Program-made: the position numbers and the translations under genes
From: an uncultured bacterium
GTDB lineage: Bacteria > Spirochaetota > UBA4802 > UB4802
DNA: 53,624 nucleotides
Direction of reading: 5' to 3'
NCBI GenBank assembly: GCA_937920495.1
Contig: CALEUQ010000033.1
Location: forward strand, 1-53,624
In this document: in pieces, positions 34,741-43,462 of the stretch
Layout: every line of letters begins with the position of its first letter
How positions within the stretch are numbered: position 1 is the first letter of the stretch
The notes under the pieces: model-generated
What the model saw: the letters and a program-made list of their open reading frames with translations, nothing else
Database searches by the model: none
Told to the model about the DNA's origin: nothing

Positions 34741-35428
34741 AATATTTACAATGCTTGAGTTGCAATCTATATGGGATAAAGTACTTGCAGCAAAAAACGA
34801 GATTGCCAGATCACGGCATGCTATTGATTTCTGGCGAAATGAGATGAAAGCGATGGAAGCCAAAATGGCAGATTTACGGTCAAGGGTTAATCAATTAAAA
34901 TCAAATATCAAGCAGAAAGAACTAGAACTCCATGATGTTGAGTCACGCATTCAATTCCTTGACAGCAAAAAAAATTCTTTGAAATCGCAACGTGAATTCG
35001 ATTCAATGACTACAGAGCTTGAATCTCTTAATAAAAAGAAAGACGAAATAGAAAGTAATATGCTGCAGTATATGGAAGATGTTGATGCAATAGAAGGCGA
35101 ATTGGATGTGTTACAGCAAGAGATGCCAAAACGATTGAATCAAATTGAAAACGATGTTGAGCAATTGCAGCATAAGCTTGAATCCTTGCAAAAGGAAGCA
35201 GAAGATAATGCTGCTCAATTCAATACCCATATAGTGAAATTGCCACTTGATATAAGGGCAAAGTTTGCCAAATTGATTGAAACCAAAGGCAATGGCATAG
35301 TTCCACTTGAAAATGGGACTTGTATGGGATGTCATTTCCAGGTACCTGTGTATGTAAGGGATGAAGTTGCTAAATCAAAAGCAGTAACATGTACCAATTG
35401 CGGCCGTTTTTTATATTTTAAAAACTAA
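34730..35428 (+). CDS. Coiled-coil C4 zinc-ribbon protein (DUF164/CdsZ-like)
   Basis: The first 175 of 232 residues form a long heptad-rich coiled coil (KMADLRSRVNQLKSNI and following). The C-terminus carries a Cys4 ribbon, CMGCHFQVP and CTNCGRFLYF. This is the build of the DUF164/CdsZ family found widely in bacteria. The ATG lies within the end of the Nif3 gene; a second Met at 34751 is possible. The same ribbon type ends the EIIA fusion at 28793-29608. Nif3, this family and RNase HI often neighbour each other in other bacteria, and do so here. Confidence 0.85.
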   Translation: MSPEIFTMLELQSIWDKVLAAKNEIARSRHAIDFWRNEMKAMEAKMADLRSRVNQLKSNIKQKELELHDVESRIQFLDSKKNSLKSQREFDSMTTELESLNKKKDEIESNMLQYMEDVDAIEGELDVLQQEMPKRLNQIENDVEQLQHKLESLQKEAEDNAAQFNTHIVKLPLDIRAKFAKLIETKGNGIVPLENGTCMGCHFQVPVYVRDEVAKSKAVTCTNCGRFLYFKN

Positions 35429-35455
35429 TAGTGTTATAGTTCAAGCCAGACTTAA

Positions 35456-35544
35456 GGCGTAATCCCTTGGAGTGTCATCCAGTCCTCATTGTCATCGGGA
35501 CTGGCGTAATCCCATGCTGTGTCATCCTGAACTTAATTCAGGAT
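35456..35544. repeat. Intergenic repeat: two 25-bp direct repeats plus two hairpins
   Basis: A GGCGTAATCCC...TGTCATCC unit occurs at 35456-35480 and 35503-35527 with 22 of 25 bases identical. Between and after them lie perfect inverted repeats CCAGTCC/GGACTGG (35479-35485 and 35498-35504) and ATCCTGAA/TTCAGGAT (35524-35531 and 35537-35544). It fills the 190-nt gap before the RNase HI-like gene. The layout resembles small interspersed palindromic elements. Confidence 0.65.
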
Positions 35545-35618
35545 CTATTTATTGACGGTGATTTGATTATTAAGCCAGGTATAGCGTAAGTAAAATTTGA
35601 TTTTCAGGAGAGCAAGTA

Positions 35619-36290
35619 ATGTTACTTAGTATAGATAGAGTTCTACAACTACTTGCAGAAGGCAAGAGTTTGGAAAAGATTGCTGAATTGTCAGACGTAG
35701 ATGTAAGTGAAATTCAATCAGTCATAGAAGAAGCACGGAAAATTATTCTTGAATATGACAAACAGCGTGCAAAAAGTAAAATTATTGTAAAAAAGAAAAG
35801 CAGTATTACACAAGATAAAGATGAATCAGAGCGTGTGTCCGAAAATATATTTGATGGCCTTGAAGTGTTGTCTACAATACCTACAGAATCTGTTTTAACA
35901 ATGTATATTGACGGTGCATCAAAAGGAAATCCAGGCCATGCAGGGATTGGCATAGTTATATACGATGGCGATGACAGGCTGGTAGGCAAAGTGTCGGCGT
36001 ATATTGGCAAAAAAACAAATAATCAGGCAGAATACACAGCTCTATTACGCGCAATTCAACTGGCACTGTATTTTAAAACAAAAACGTTAAAAATACGTAG
36101 TGATTCAGAGCTTGTAGTGCGCCAGCTTTCAGGTGAGTACCAGGTGAGCAATGCTAACATTAAAAAGCTTTATGAAAAAGTAATGGATTTAAAAAAACAG
36201 ATACCAAATGTAAAAATTGAGCATGTGATGCGCAATTTTAATGAAAAAGCTGATTTTCTAGCCAAAAAGGCTGCTGATAAAAAAAGATAA
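35619..36290 (+). CDS. RNase HI-family protein with N-terminal helical extension
   Basis: The C-terminal part of 223 residues is an RNase HI fold with the acidic residues Asp98 (YIDGASKGNPG), Glu138 (NNQAEY), Asp162 (SDSELVV) and a final Asp near 217 (EKADFLA). It should cut RNA in RNA-DNA hybrids or degrade related structures. Residues 1-45 look like a small helix-turn-helix (LLAEGKSLEKIAELSDVDVSEIQSVIEEAR), followed by a Lys-rich linker. AGGAG precedes the ATG by about 9 nt. RecJ follows closely, so a shared nucleic-acid role is plausible. Confidence 0.88.
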   Translation: MLLSIDRVLQLLAEGKSLEKIAELSDVDVSEIQSVIEEARKIILEYDKQRAKSKIIVKKKSSITQDKDESERVSENIFDGLEVLSTIPTESVLTMYIDGASKGNPGHAGIGIVIYDGDDRLVGKVSAYIGKKTNNQAEYTALLRAIQLALYFKTKTLKIRSDSELVVRQLSGEYQVSNANIKKLYEKVMDLKKQIPNVKIEHVMRNFNEKADFLAKKAADKKR

Positions 36291-36306
36291 AATTAAGGTG
36301 ATAGGT

Positions 36307-38301
36307 GTGTGTACCAGTACATCATCAGATATAAAGGATTTATTATTATCTCACTTTAATATTTCACATCTTGTGGCAGATTTATTATCACTCAGGGGTA
36401 TACATAGTCCGTATACTGCGTATACATTTCTTAATCCCGACCTTTCATTATGTTACAGCCCATTTCTTATGAACCAGATGGATGAAGCAGTTGGTATTAT
36501 TAAACATACTATAACTGCTAATAAGAAAATAGGTATCTTTGCTGATTCGGATCTTGACGGCCTGACATCATTAACGTTATTAACACATTTGCTGGACCGT
36601 TTGAATGTACAGTACTATTATCGCTATCCTGTTAATGATGAGTTGTATGGGCTTACAGTGCCGATCATTGAAGAGTTTAAAAGCAATAACATCGATTGTA
36701 TTATTACACTGGATTGTGGTACACGCGATATAAATGAAATTGCCTATGCTCGTAATCTTGGAATTGATGTCATAGTATGTGACCATCATGAACCATCAGA
36801 AAATCTACCGGATGCGGTAATAATTAATCCTAAATTAATGACTTCTCAATATCCTTTCAAAGATCTGGCAGGAGTTGGTGTTACCTTTAAATTTTGCATG
36901 GCAATACTTTTAAGCTATACAAAGTACCATGATGCACATATTGTAGTTATTGCATTGTCCGGCAATGCTATTCAATATAATATTATTCACAGGGGCAGGG
37001 CGATAGTTAATGGGTCAGTCAACAATATAGAAGGAATCAAAAATCTTTTGAAACAATATCGCAATGCAATTCTTTTTAATTACGATGTGCCAGACGCAGG
37101 ATTATTAAAACATAGATTATACTATGAGATAAGGGATTTTGTAGATGAACTATCGCCAATGAAGGAAATAGTAAAAGGTGATATTAAGGATTTATTCCCA
37201 ACTACTGTTGATTATGCCACAATGCTAATTTTTAAGATACAATTCCAGCAATCAAAAAAGATATCACAATTTGTTCAGGATATGCTCCCGCTGGTAGCTC
37301 TTGGTACAATTGCGGATATGATGCCAATTACAGATGAAAACAGAATCCTTGTGAGTAACGGTATATCATATTTTGATAAAACCAATCATTGCGGTTTGAA
37401 AGTAATCAGAGAATATGTTGCAAAGACCATAAATACTGATACAATTGGCTGGGATATTTCACCACTTCTGAACACACCAGGAAGATTTGGCAAAACAAAA
37501 TTAGCAGCTGATTTCCTGCTTGAGAAAAAAACATCAAAAGTGAAAGAAATTTTACAGGAAATTGTTGAATTAAACAAGGAAAGGAAAAACATCATACAGT
37601 CCCTGGTAGCAAAATTTTCAAATGATAGCTCAATTGAAAGCAAATTACACGTGGTGTATTCAGATGAAATTCCTGATGGATTAACAGGCATTATTGCAAA
37701 CAGACTTGCTGATCAACTGTCGCAGCCTGTACTTGTAATTTCTGACAAATCTGAAACAGAAATAATTAAAGGTTCAGGCAGAGCACGTAATAATTTTGAC
37801 TTTTTTTCAAGTGTTTCAAGATATGAACATCTATTTGAAAAATTAGGCGGGCATAATCATGCATTTGGCTTTTCAATAAAAAAAGAAAATATCCCGGTAC
37901 TTTTAAATGAATTACATAATACGCTGAGCTGTGCTATCACAGAGACCAATGTTAAAAGTTATGATTATGAATTACCAATCGATTATGTAAACTTTGCATT
38001 ACTTGATGAACTTAGATTATTTGAACCCTATGGAGTGGGGCATAGACCATTTGTTTTCATGTCACGGAATTGCACCGTTAGCCAATATTTTATTATTAAT
38101 GGTAAACACTGTAAGCTCATTATTAATGGATCAATAAAATTGGAAGCTATGGCATGGAATGCTGCCTTAAAATATAATGATATTTTGAAAAAAAATATTC
38201 CTATTGATATTATGTATACAATAAAAGCAAATGAATATAATGGTTTGATCTCGCCACTTCTGATTATAGAAAATATAGCGCCCTCTCAGGATTTAAAATA
38301 A
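36307..38301 (+). CDS. recJ: RecJ-like single-strand DNA exonuclease
   Basis: The protein of about 664 residues has the DHH-family motifs: DSDLDG (motif I, normally DYDVDG), TLDCGT, CDHHEP and PFKDLAGVGV, then VALGTIADMMPITDENR. The DHHA1 part has GSGRARNNFDF and LGGHNHAFGFS. Between the AGVG motif and the ALGT motif lie about 120 residues where E. coli RecJ has far fewer, an inserted region I cannot assign. GTG at 36307 is chosen because AAGGTGA lies about 5 nt upstream; GTG at 36298 is possible. Its end overlaps the convergent OmpA gene by 16 nt. Confidence 0.88.
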   Translation: MCTSTSSDIKDLLLSHFNISHLVADLLSLRGIHSPYTAYTFLNPDLSLCYSPFLMNQMDEAVGIIKHTITANKKIGIFADSDLDGLTSLTLLTHLLDRLNVQYYYRYPVNDELYGLTVPIIEEFKSNNIDCIITLDCGTRDINEIAYARNLGIDVIVCDHHEPSENLPDAVIINPKLMTSQYPFKDLAGVGVTFKFCMAILLSYTKYHDAHIVVIALSGNAIQYNIIHRGRAIVNGSVNNIEGIKNLLKQYRNAILFNYDVPDAGLLKHRLYYEIRDFVDELSPMKEIVKGDIKDLFPTTVDYATMLIFKIQFQQSKKISQFVQDMLPLVALGTIADMMPITDENRILVSNGISYFDKTNHCGLKVIREYVAKTINTDTIGWDISPLLNTPGRFGKTKLAADFLLEKKTSKVKEILQEIVELNKERKNIIQSLVAKFSNDSSIESKLHVVYSDEIPDGLTGIIANRLADQLSQPVLVISDKSETEIIKGSGRARNNFDFFSSVSRYEHLFEKLGGHNHAFGFSIKKENIPVLLNELHNTLSCAITETNVKSYDYELPIDYVNFALLDELRLFEPYGVGHRPFVFMSRNCTVSQYFIINGKHCKLIINGSIKLEAMAWNAALKYNDILKKNIPIDIMYTIKANEYNGLISPLLIIENIAPSQDLK

Positions 38302-40259
38302 AATTCTGTTCTTCTGTTTTTTTGCCTTCCTTCTTTTGTGTCATTTGGTGCTATGGGTTTTGATTCTCCAAATCCTTTAGCGCTAATCCTTTCAGGACTT
38401 ATCCCATGCTTGATAATATAGTCACACACTGCATCAGCACGTTTTTCAGACAATTTTTGATTATATGTATCATCACCTATTGAATCAGTGTGCCCCCATA
38501 CTTCCACTTTAAGATTTGGATGTGCTTTCAACATCTCTACCAGTTTATCCAGGATATTAATAGAGTCCTTCCGTATATACCATTTATCAAAATCAAAGTG
38601 AATGTTATCCACCACTACAGCTTTGCCTGGTTGTATCTGGTCAAGAACTACTTTCAACTGACTATCACTTTTATTAACAATTATCTTTTTTGGAACATGA
38701 CCATCAGATTCAAAAATTACTTCAACATTATCCTTATCGGGAATGGTAATATCACCTTTGCCGTTTACTGCGGTTGACTGATTATACACACCATTTTCGT
38801 CTTTGTATTGGATAGTGATACGTGATTTTAGTGGTGTGTTGCTGTTATTTGCAATCTCAACCGGTAATTGGCGTGTTGTTAATTGTGAATTGAAATCAGG
38901 TTGTTGTTTTGGTTGTGATTCAGGTGTTACTGTTTTTTCAGCTAATTCCTTTTCTGAAAATTTTTGATCAGGTAATTTTGATGATTGCTGAGTTTCCTTC
39001 ATTTCAGTTTCTTTGCCTTTGGCATCTGCTAAACCTTTACTTCCAATATATCCTGCACCAATAGCATATAAATAATTTCCGGCAGGCAAAAATAAGATGC
39101 CATCACTGGCTGCTGGCTGAGATACACCCCCGGGGAATGGTGCAGTAAATTCCCACCATATGTTGCCAGAATTAATGTATATGGCTTTGACTTTAGCAAC
39201 TGGTTGATTTTTATCATTTTGCTGGTTATACGCAATGTATATGACATCACGGATTGTAACAAAATATGGTGATGATTGCTGGCCAATAAATATATTTACA
39301 ATAGTGTTCCCGTTTTCCGGGTTTATCCCAATAATTGATGCATTGTCCAGTGAAAAAAGTATAGACCTGTCTGTAAAACTCAATGGTGAGGTAATTGTAC
39401 CATTGTATGTCTTTTGCCATATTGTGTCACCATTTTTAATATTTAAACAATAAATTGAATTGTTTAATGGTACAAACACATCTTTATTTACTACCGGTGG
39501 CAAAATAGCAACAGGCTGATTAAAATTTTTCTGCCACACTACTTTTCCTGTTCTTTGTTCCAAACAATATACGGTAAATGTTTTTGTTTCATAATTCATC
39601 GATTGTGTTATAATATATTGATCATAGTAAACAGGGAAACCACTATAGGTAGCAATATCCTTATTTTCCCATACTATATGGCCATTTCGTATATCACGCG
39701 AAGCAAAAATTTTTCGTGTTCCGTAATATATGGCGTCCTGATCAATAATAGGATCAGCATAAATACCATCAATAGATATTTGTGTTGTGATTCCGGCTAA
39801 CCCTTGAGGTTTTGTTTCATCAACACGCAGTCCCGTTCGTGCCCATATAACTTTACCAGTTCGTTTATCAAATGCGTAGATAGCAATAGGATCGCTCACT
39901 ATAACGGTGTTTCCATACACAAGCGGATACTTAATCTTTCCGGCTGATTTTGAATATGCTTTGAATTGAGCTGATATCGATCGCACATCGTTAAGCCAGA
40001 TTATATTCCCCGAATTTTCATCTATACAATATAAAAATGCATTTTTATCTACAAAATATATTCTTCCATCACTTATAATGGGATTAAACACTCTGTCTTT
40101 GGCAAGAAAAAGCCATTTTAATTGATTATTAGAAACAATAATCTCATCATTATTACCTGTAAAAAAAAGATTACCCTTATATATTGGCCAATCACCTGCA
40201 CACAGATGTGAAGTGATTGCAAATATACAAAAGGCAAATATAATAAGTTTTCTAATCAT
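38286..40259 (-). CDS. PQQ-type beta-propeller protein with C-terminal OmpA domain
   Basis: The 657-residue protein has a signal peptide (about 1-22) and then repeated blades with W-bearing motifs (GNIIWLND, GKVIWAR, GHIVWENK, GKVVWQKN, GDTIWQKT, GNIWWEF), a BamB/PQQ-like propeller to about residue 385. A Gln/Lys/Pro-rich linker follows, then a small beta domain, then an OmpA peptidoglycan-binding domain with VWGHTDSIGDDTYNQ, LSEKRA and NRRTEF. It is probably periplasmic or outer-membrane linked, tied to the cell wall. GGAGG precedes the ATG at 40259 by 6 nt; an upstream extension of 17 residues lacks such support. Confidence 0.88.
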   Translation of the reverse strand: MIRKLIIFAFCIFAITSHLCAGDWPIYKGNLFFTGNNDEIIVSNNQLKWLFLAKDRVFNPIISDGRIYFVDKNAFLYCIDENSGNIIWLNDVRSISAQFKAYSKSAGKIKYPLVYGNTVIVSDPIAIYAFDKRTGKVIWARTGLRVDETKPQGLAGITTQISIDGIYADPIIDQDAIYYGTRKIFASRDIRNGHIVWENKDIATYSGFPVYYDQYIITQSMNYETKTFTVYCLEQRTGKVVWQKNFNQPVAILPPVVNKDVFVPLNNSIYCLNIKNGDTIWQKTYNGTITSPLSFTDRSILFSLDNASIIGINPENGNTIVNIFIGQQSSPYFVTIRDVIYIAYNQQNDKNQPVAKVKAIYINSGNIWWEFTAPFPGGVSQPAASDGILFLPAGNYLYAIGAGYIGSKGLADAKGKETEMKETQQSSKLPDQKFSEKELAEKTVTPESQPKQQPDFNSQLTTRQLPVEIANNSNTPLKSRITIQYKDENGVYNQSTAVNGKGDITIPDKDNVEVIFESDGHVPKKIIVNKSDSQLKVVLDQIQPGKAVVVDNIHFDFDKWYIRKDSINILDKLVEMLKAHPNLKVEVWGHTDSIGDDTYNQKLSEKRADAVCDYIIKHGISPERISAKGFGESKPIAPNDTKEGRQKNRRTEFYFKS

Positions 40260-40411
40260 ATTTTTCCTCCACTTACGTGATATAGCAATACGTAATCTTT
40301 CACCTAACACCCTACCACTCTTTTTACCAGAGGAGAGGGGAGTTACCTTTAATGGTATTTTGCAAAATATTTTTTACTATTGGGCACTACTACATAAGAA
40401 TCATAATTTTT

Positions 40412-40432
40412 ACACTCATTAATTATGAGTGT
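40412..40432. promoter_or_regulatory. 21-bp palindrome, operator candidate
   Basis: ACACTCAT (40412-40419) and ATGAGTGT (40425-40432) are perfect inverted arms around TAATT. It lies between the divergent propeller/OmpA gene and murJ. Its right half, TTAATTATGAGT (40419-40430), recurs exactly at 40496-40507. Confidence 0.55.
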
Positions 40433-40478
40433 ATTTTCAAAATAACTGCAAGAAATAAATGAATTTTACTTTTACAAT

Positions 40479-40507
40479 TTGACAATTTTAGCGGCTTAAT
40501 TATGAGT
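40479..40507 (+). promoter_or_regulatory. Possible murJ promoter overlapped by the repeated half-site
   Basis: TTGACA (40479-40484) has TATGAG (40501-40506) at 16 nt as a weak -10. The 12-bp TTAATTATGAGT (40496-40507), identical to part of the upstream palindrome, covers this -10. That is a classic position for repression. Confidence 0.45.
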
Positions 40508-40546
40508 ATGTAAATATTTAAAAATAATATATTAAAATCAATCATT

Positions 40547-42121
40547 ATGAAAACAGAACATAAAGATAAAAGCCTGCTTAACACAATAATGGTTGCCACC
40601 GGTATATTTTTAAGCAGAATTGCCGGCCTTATTCGCGACAGAGTATTTGCTCATTATTTTGGGAATTCAGATGCTGCCGATGCCTTTAGAGCTGCTTTCA
40701 GGATACCAAATTTTTTGCAAAATCTTTTTGGTGAAGGCGTGCTTTCTGCTTCATTTATACCTGTATACGCAAAGTTACTTGCAGAAAACAAACAAAAAGA
40801 AGCAACTAAACTTGCACACATCATTGCAGGTATACTCTCTTTGATAATTTCAGTGTTAGTTGTGATTGGAATACTTATTACACCACTTCTCATTGACATT
40901 ATTGCACCCGGATTTCAGGGACAAAAAAGGCAACTTGCCATTATGCTTGTTCGCATATTTTTTCCGGGTGCGGGAATACTTGTGCTTTCGGCATGGTGTC
41001 TTGGAATTTTAAATAGCCATGGTAAATTCTTTTTATCATACAGTGCTCCAGTACTGTGGAATGTTATAATAATCGTAGCTTTATTATTTTTTGGCGATAG
41101 TTCACCGCAAGATGACCTTGCTATCTATACTGCATTCGCGTCAGTTGCAGGCAGTCTTGTACAGCTGTTAATTCAATTACCCTTTGTGCTCAGTATTTTG
41201 AAAAGCTTCAAGTTGCACCTTGCTGTGAAAAATAAAGAAGTACAGACTGTTATTAAAAACTTTGTTCCTGTTTTCTTTGGTAGGGGAGTAGTGCAGATCA
41301 GTGCATACATTGATTCCTTACTTGCCAGCCTGCTTCCTACCGGAGCTGTTGCTGCATTATCTTATGCTCAAACACTGTATATGCTGCCAATCAGTTTGTT
41401 TGGCATGTCAGTGTCTGCTGCTGAATTGCCTGCAATGTCAAAAGTAACCGGTAAAAAAAATGAAATTGCCACAAAGCTTAAAGAAAGAATAAACAATTCC
41501 ATTAAACGAATAGCGTTTTATGTAATCCCATCATCTGTTGCATTCTTTTTGTTAGGCGATATCATTGTGGGAGCAATCTATCAAACTGGTGAATTTACAC
41601 ATAAGGATACTATCTTTGTGTGGATAGTGCTTGCAGGATCAACTGTAGGATTACTTGCAGTAACTCAAAGCAGGTTATATTCTTCTGCGTTTTATGCCAT
41701 GCATGATACGCGCACACCATTACAATGTGCGATTATACGGGTTACAGTGGCAACAATTTTGGGTTATTGTGCTTCTCAATATGGCACTACACTGTTAGGT
41801 ATTGATAGATTATATGGGACGGCAGGGATAACTATAGCATCAGGATTTTCTGGATGGATAGAATATAAATTATTGCAATCTAACATTTCAAAAAAAATTG
41901 GGACTGTGGGATTACAAAAACAATATTTATTTTATTTATGGATAAGTGCTTTGATTTCAGCATTGATTACATTTTACGTAAAAATATATATACACTATCA
42001 TCCGCTCATACTTGCGATGATATTGCTGCCGTTATACGGCATCTTGTATTTTATCGTTACATTTATGTTCAGGATTGATGAAATTATGAATATTTTAAAA
42101 ATGGTTGGTTTAAAAAAATAA
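40547..42121 (+). CDS. murJ: Lipid II flippase MurJ (MviN family)
   Basis: MurJ moves lipid II across the inner membrane for peptidoglycan synthesis. The 524-residue protein has about 14 hydrophobic helices and the family start: GIFLSRIAGLIRDRVFAHYFG, then DAFRAAFRIPNFLQNLFGEGVLSASFIPVY. The conserved Arg residues of the central cavity (RIAGLIRD) are present. No ribosome binding site is obvious before the ATG. Its 3' end overlaps the convergent esterase-like gene by 12 nt. Confidence 0.93.
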   Translation: MKTEHKDKSLLNTIMVATGIFLSRIAGLIRDRVFAHYFGNSDAADAFRAAFRIPNFLQNLFGEGVLSASFIPVYAKLLAENKQKEATKLAHIIAGILSLIISVLVVIGILITPLLIDIIAPGFQGQKRQLAIMLVRIFFPGAGILVLSAWCLGILNSHGKFFLSYSAPVLWNVIIIVALLFFGDSSPQDDLAIYTAFASVAGSLVQLLIQLPFVLSILKSFKLHLAVKNKEVQTVIKNFVPVFFGRGVVQISAYIDSLLASLLPTGAVAALSYAQTLYMLPISLFGMSVSAAELPAMSKVTGKKNEIATKLKERINNSIKRIAFYVIPSSVAFFLLGDIIVGAIYQTGEFTHKDTIFVWIVLAGSTVGLLAVTQSRLYSSAFYAMHDTRTPLQCAIIRVTVATILGYCASQYGTTLLGIDRLYGTAGITIASGFSGWIEYKLLQSNISKKIGTVGLQKQYLFYLWISALISALITFYVKIYIHYHPLILAMILLPLYGILYFIVTFMFRIDEIMNILKMVGLKK

Positions 42122-43048
42122 AACAGTTTTTATCCACTCAATCATTCGCTTTTGCTGATCAATGCCACCAGCATTGTGTCCTTCTTCAGGATACACCTCT
42201 ATTGTTTTATCACATTGCAAATGATTAAACAACGCAAACACACATTCGGCAGGTGAAAGAGAATCCTTAAATCCAACTATTGTAAGAACAGGACAGCTAA
42301 TTTCCTTAACAAATTGCAACGCATCAAAAAACGTTAAATTTTTCTTTATAACAGATTTTTTACTTCGGTGCTGCTCAATAAAAGTATTAATTTCATTTGC
42401 TATCACACTTTTTGCAATATTCTGTGCTTTATCCAGATAGCAAAATGACGGTGTATCCAGAACCAGTGCTAAAACCCTGTTTGATTTTGACGCGGTAAAT
42501 ACTGCGATAGCACCACCTAAACCTTTACCAATAATTGCTATTTTACTGCAATCAAGATTATTGTGTAAGCGCAACGCATCAATTGTTCGCAGGCCATCTA
42601 AATAAAGGGCTTTAACATAATAATCTTCCTTTTCAAGTATACCTTCGGTCATAAATCCGGGATATTGATTTTGTTCCTGATCATAATGAATGATGTTTCT
42701 ATGGCCCCTTAATTCCACAAAACAGTATGCAAAGGGCAAATCAATAGGGAAATGAGCATAACTTTCAAGGTCATCATAATCATGAAATAAAATAACAACA
42801 TGTGGCCTGGATATCTTATCAGGAATATATAATGTGGCATATAGTTGCATTTTATTGTAACCAATGTACGTCATATCATAGGCACTAAATTTACCAGTTG
42901 ACTTGCGTTTGTTGTGTACATACTGTACATCTATGGGTGTTTTTTTTAATTCATTAATTGCGTTTTGCCAGAAGCTGTCAAAATCATCTGGTTGTGATAT
43001 TCTTGGAAGGTGCAGGAAATATTTATCAAAATCGCTAACTAAAGCCAT
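42110..43048 (-). CDS. Acetyl xylan esterase-like alpha/beta hydrolase lacking the nucleophile serine
   Basis: The 312-residue protein follows the AXE1/cephalosporin-C deacetylase pattern: FDSFWQNAINELKK at the start, YATLYIP, a VVILFHDYD strand, FVELRGHR, and DALRL before the elbow. The nucleophile elbow, normally G-x-S-x-G-G, reads IGKGLGG, with Gly in place of Ser. The Asp (GFKDSLSP) and His (EEGHNAGG) of the triad remain. It is therefore probably not an esterase of the usual kind. It is the last of three genes in a row, 13 nt after the small membrane protein. Confidence 0.8.
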   Translation of the reverse strand: MALVSDFDKYFLHLPRISQPDDFDSFWQNAINELKKTPIDVQYVHNKRKSTGKFSAYDMTYIGYNKMQLYATLYIPDKISRPHVVILFHDYDDLESYAHFPIDLPFAYCFVELRGHRNIIHYDQEQNQYPGFMTEGILEKEDYYVKALYLDGLRTIDALRLHNNLDCSKIAIIGKGLGGAIAVFTASKSNRVLALVLDTPSFCYLDKAQNIAKSVIANEINTFIEQHRSKKSVIKKNLTFFDALQFVKEISCPVLTIVGFKDSLSPAECVFALFNHLQCDKTIEVYPEEGHNAGGIDQQKRMIEWIKTVLFF

Positions 43049-43060
43049 CAGATTATTACA

Positions 43061-43462
43061 CTAGTGCATTAATTTATAAAGGATTACATAATTTGTTTTA
43101 AGAACAACATATATTATTAAAATTAATGTAAATATAAATAATAGTATCATTAAAATAAAAAGAATATAACGTGCTGGGGACAAGATTGCATTTTTAATGC
43201 TTATGGTTACCGGGATGCCAGCGTTACGCAAATTTATTATCTTGTATATGAAGTAATAGCAAATCAAAACCACAATTCCAAGATATAGTGCAAATTCAAC
43301 AACTCTGGTAAAAATTAAAGGATATTTTTCTGAAAACATTACAATAGGGAAAATAATAATATTAGAAATAAAAATTATCAATAACAGGCTTGCGGTTATG
43401 GCAACAGAAAGAGTTAAGGACTGTATTAAAATATTTTTAAATGTGGTATTATTTTGATTCAT
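43061..43462 (-). CDS. Small membrane protein of unknown function
   Basis: The 133-residue protein has three strong hydrophobic helices (about residues 15-45, 57-77 and 95-125) and no recognisable domain. ATG at 43462 is chosen because GGTGA lies 8 nt upstream; GTG at 43474 and ATG at 43468 are alternatives. All lie within the 3' end of the HEAT-repeat gene, so the genes are cotranslated. It may anchor or assist the neighbouring HEAT or esterase-like proteins, but that is a guess. Confidence 0.65.
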   Translation of the reverse strand: MNQNNTTFKNILIQSLTLSVAITASLLLIIFISNIIIFPIVMFSEKYPLIFTRVVEFALYLGIVVLICYYFIYKIINLRNAGIPVTISIKNAILSPARYILFILMILLFIFTLILIIYVVLKTNYVILYKLMH

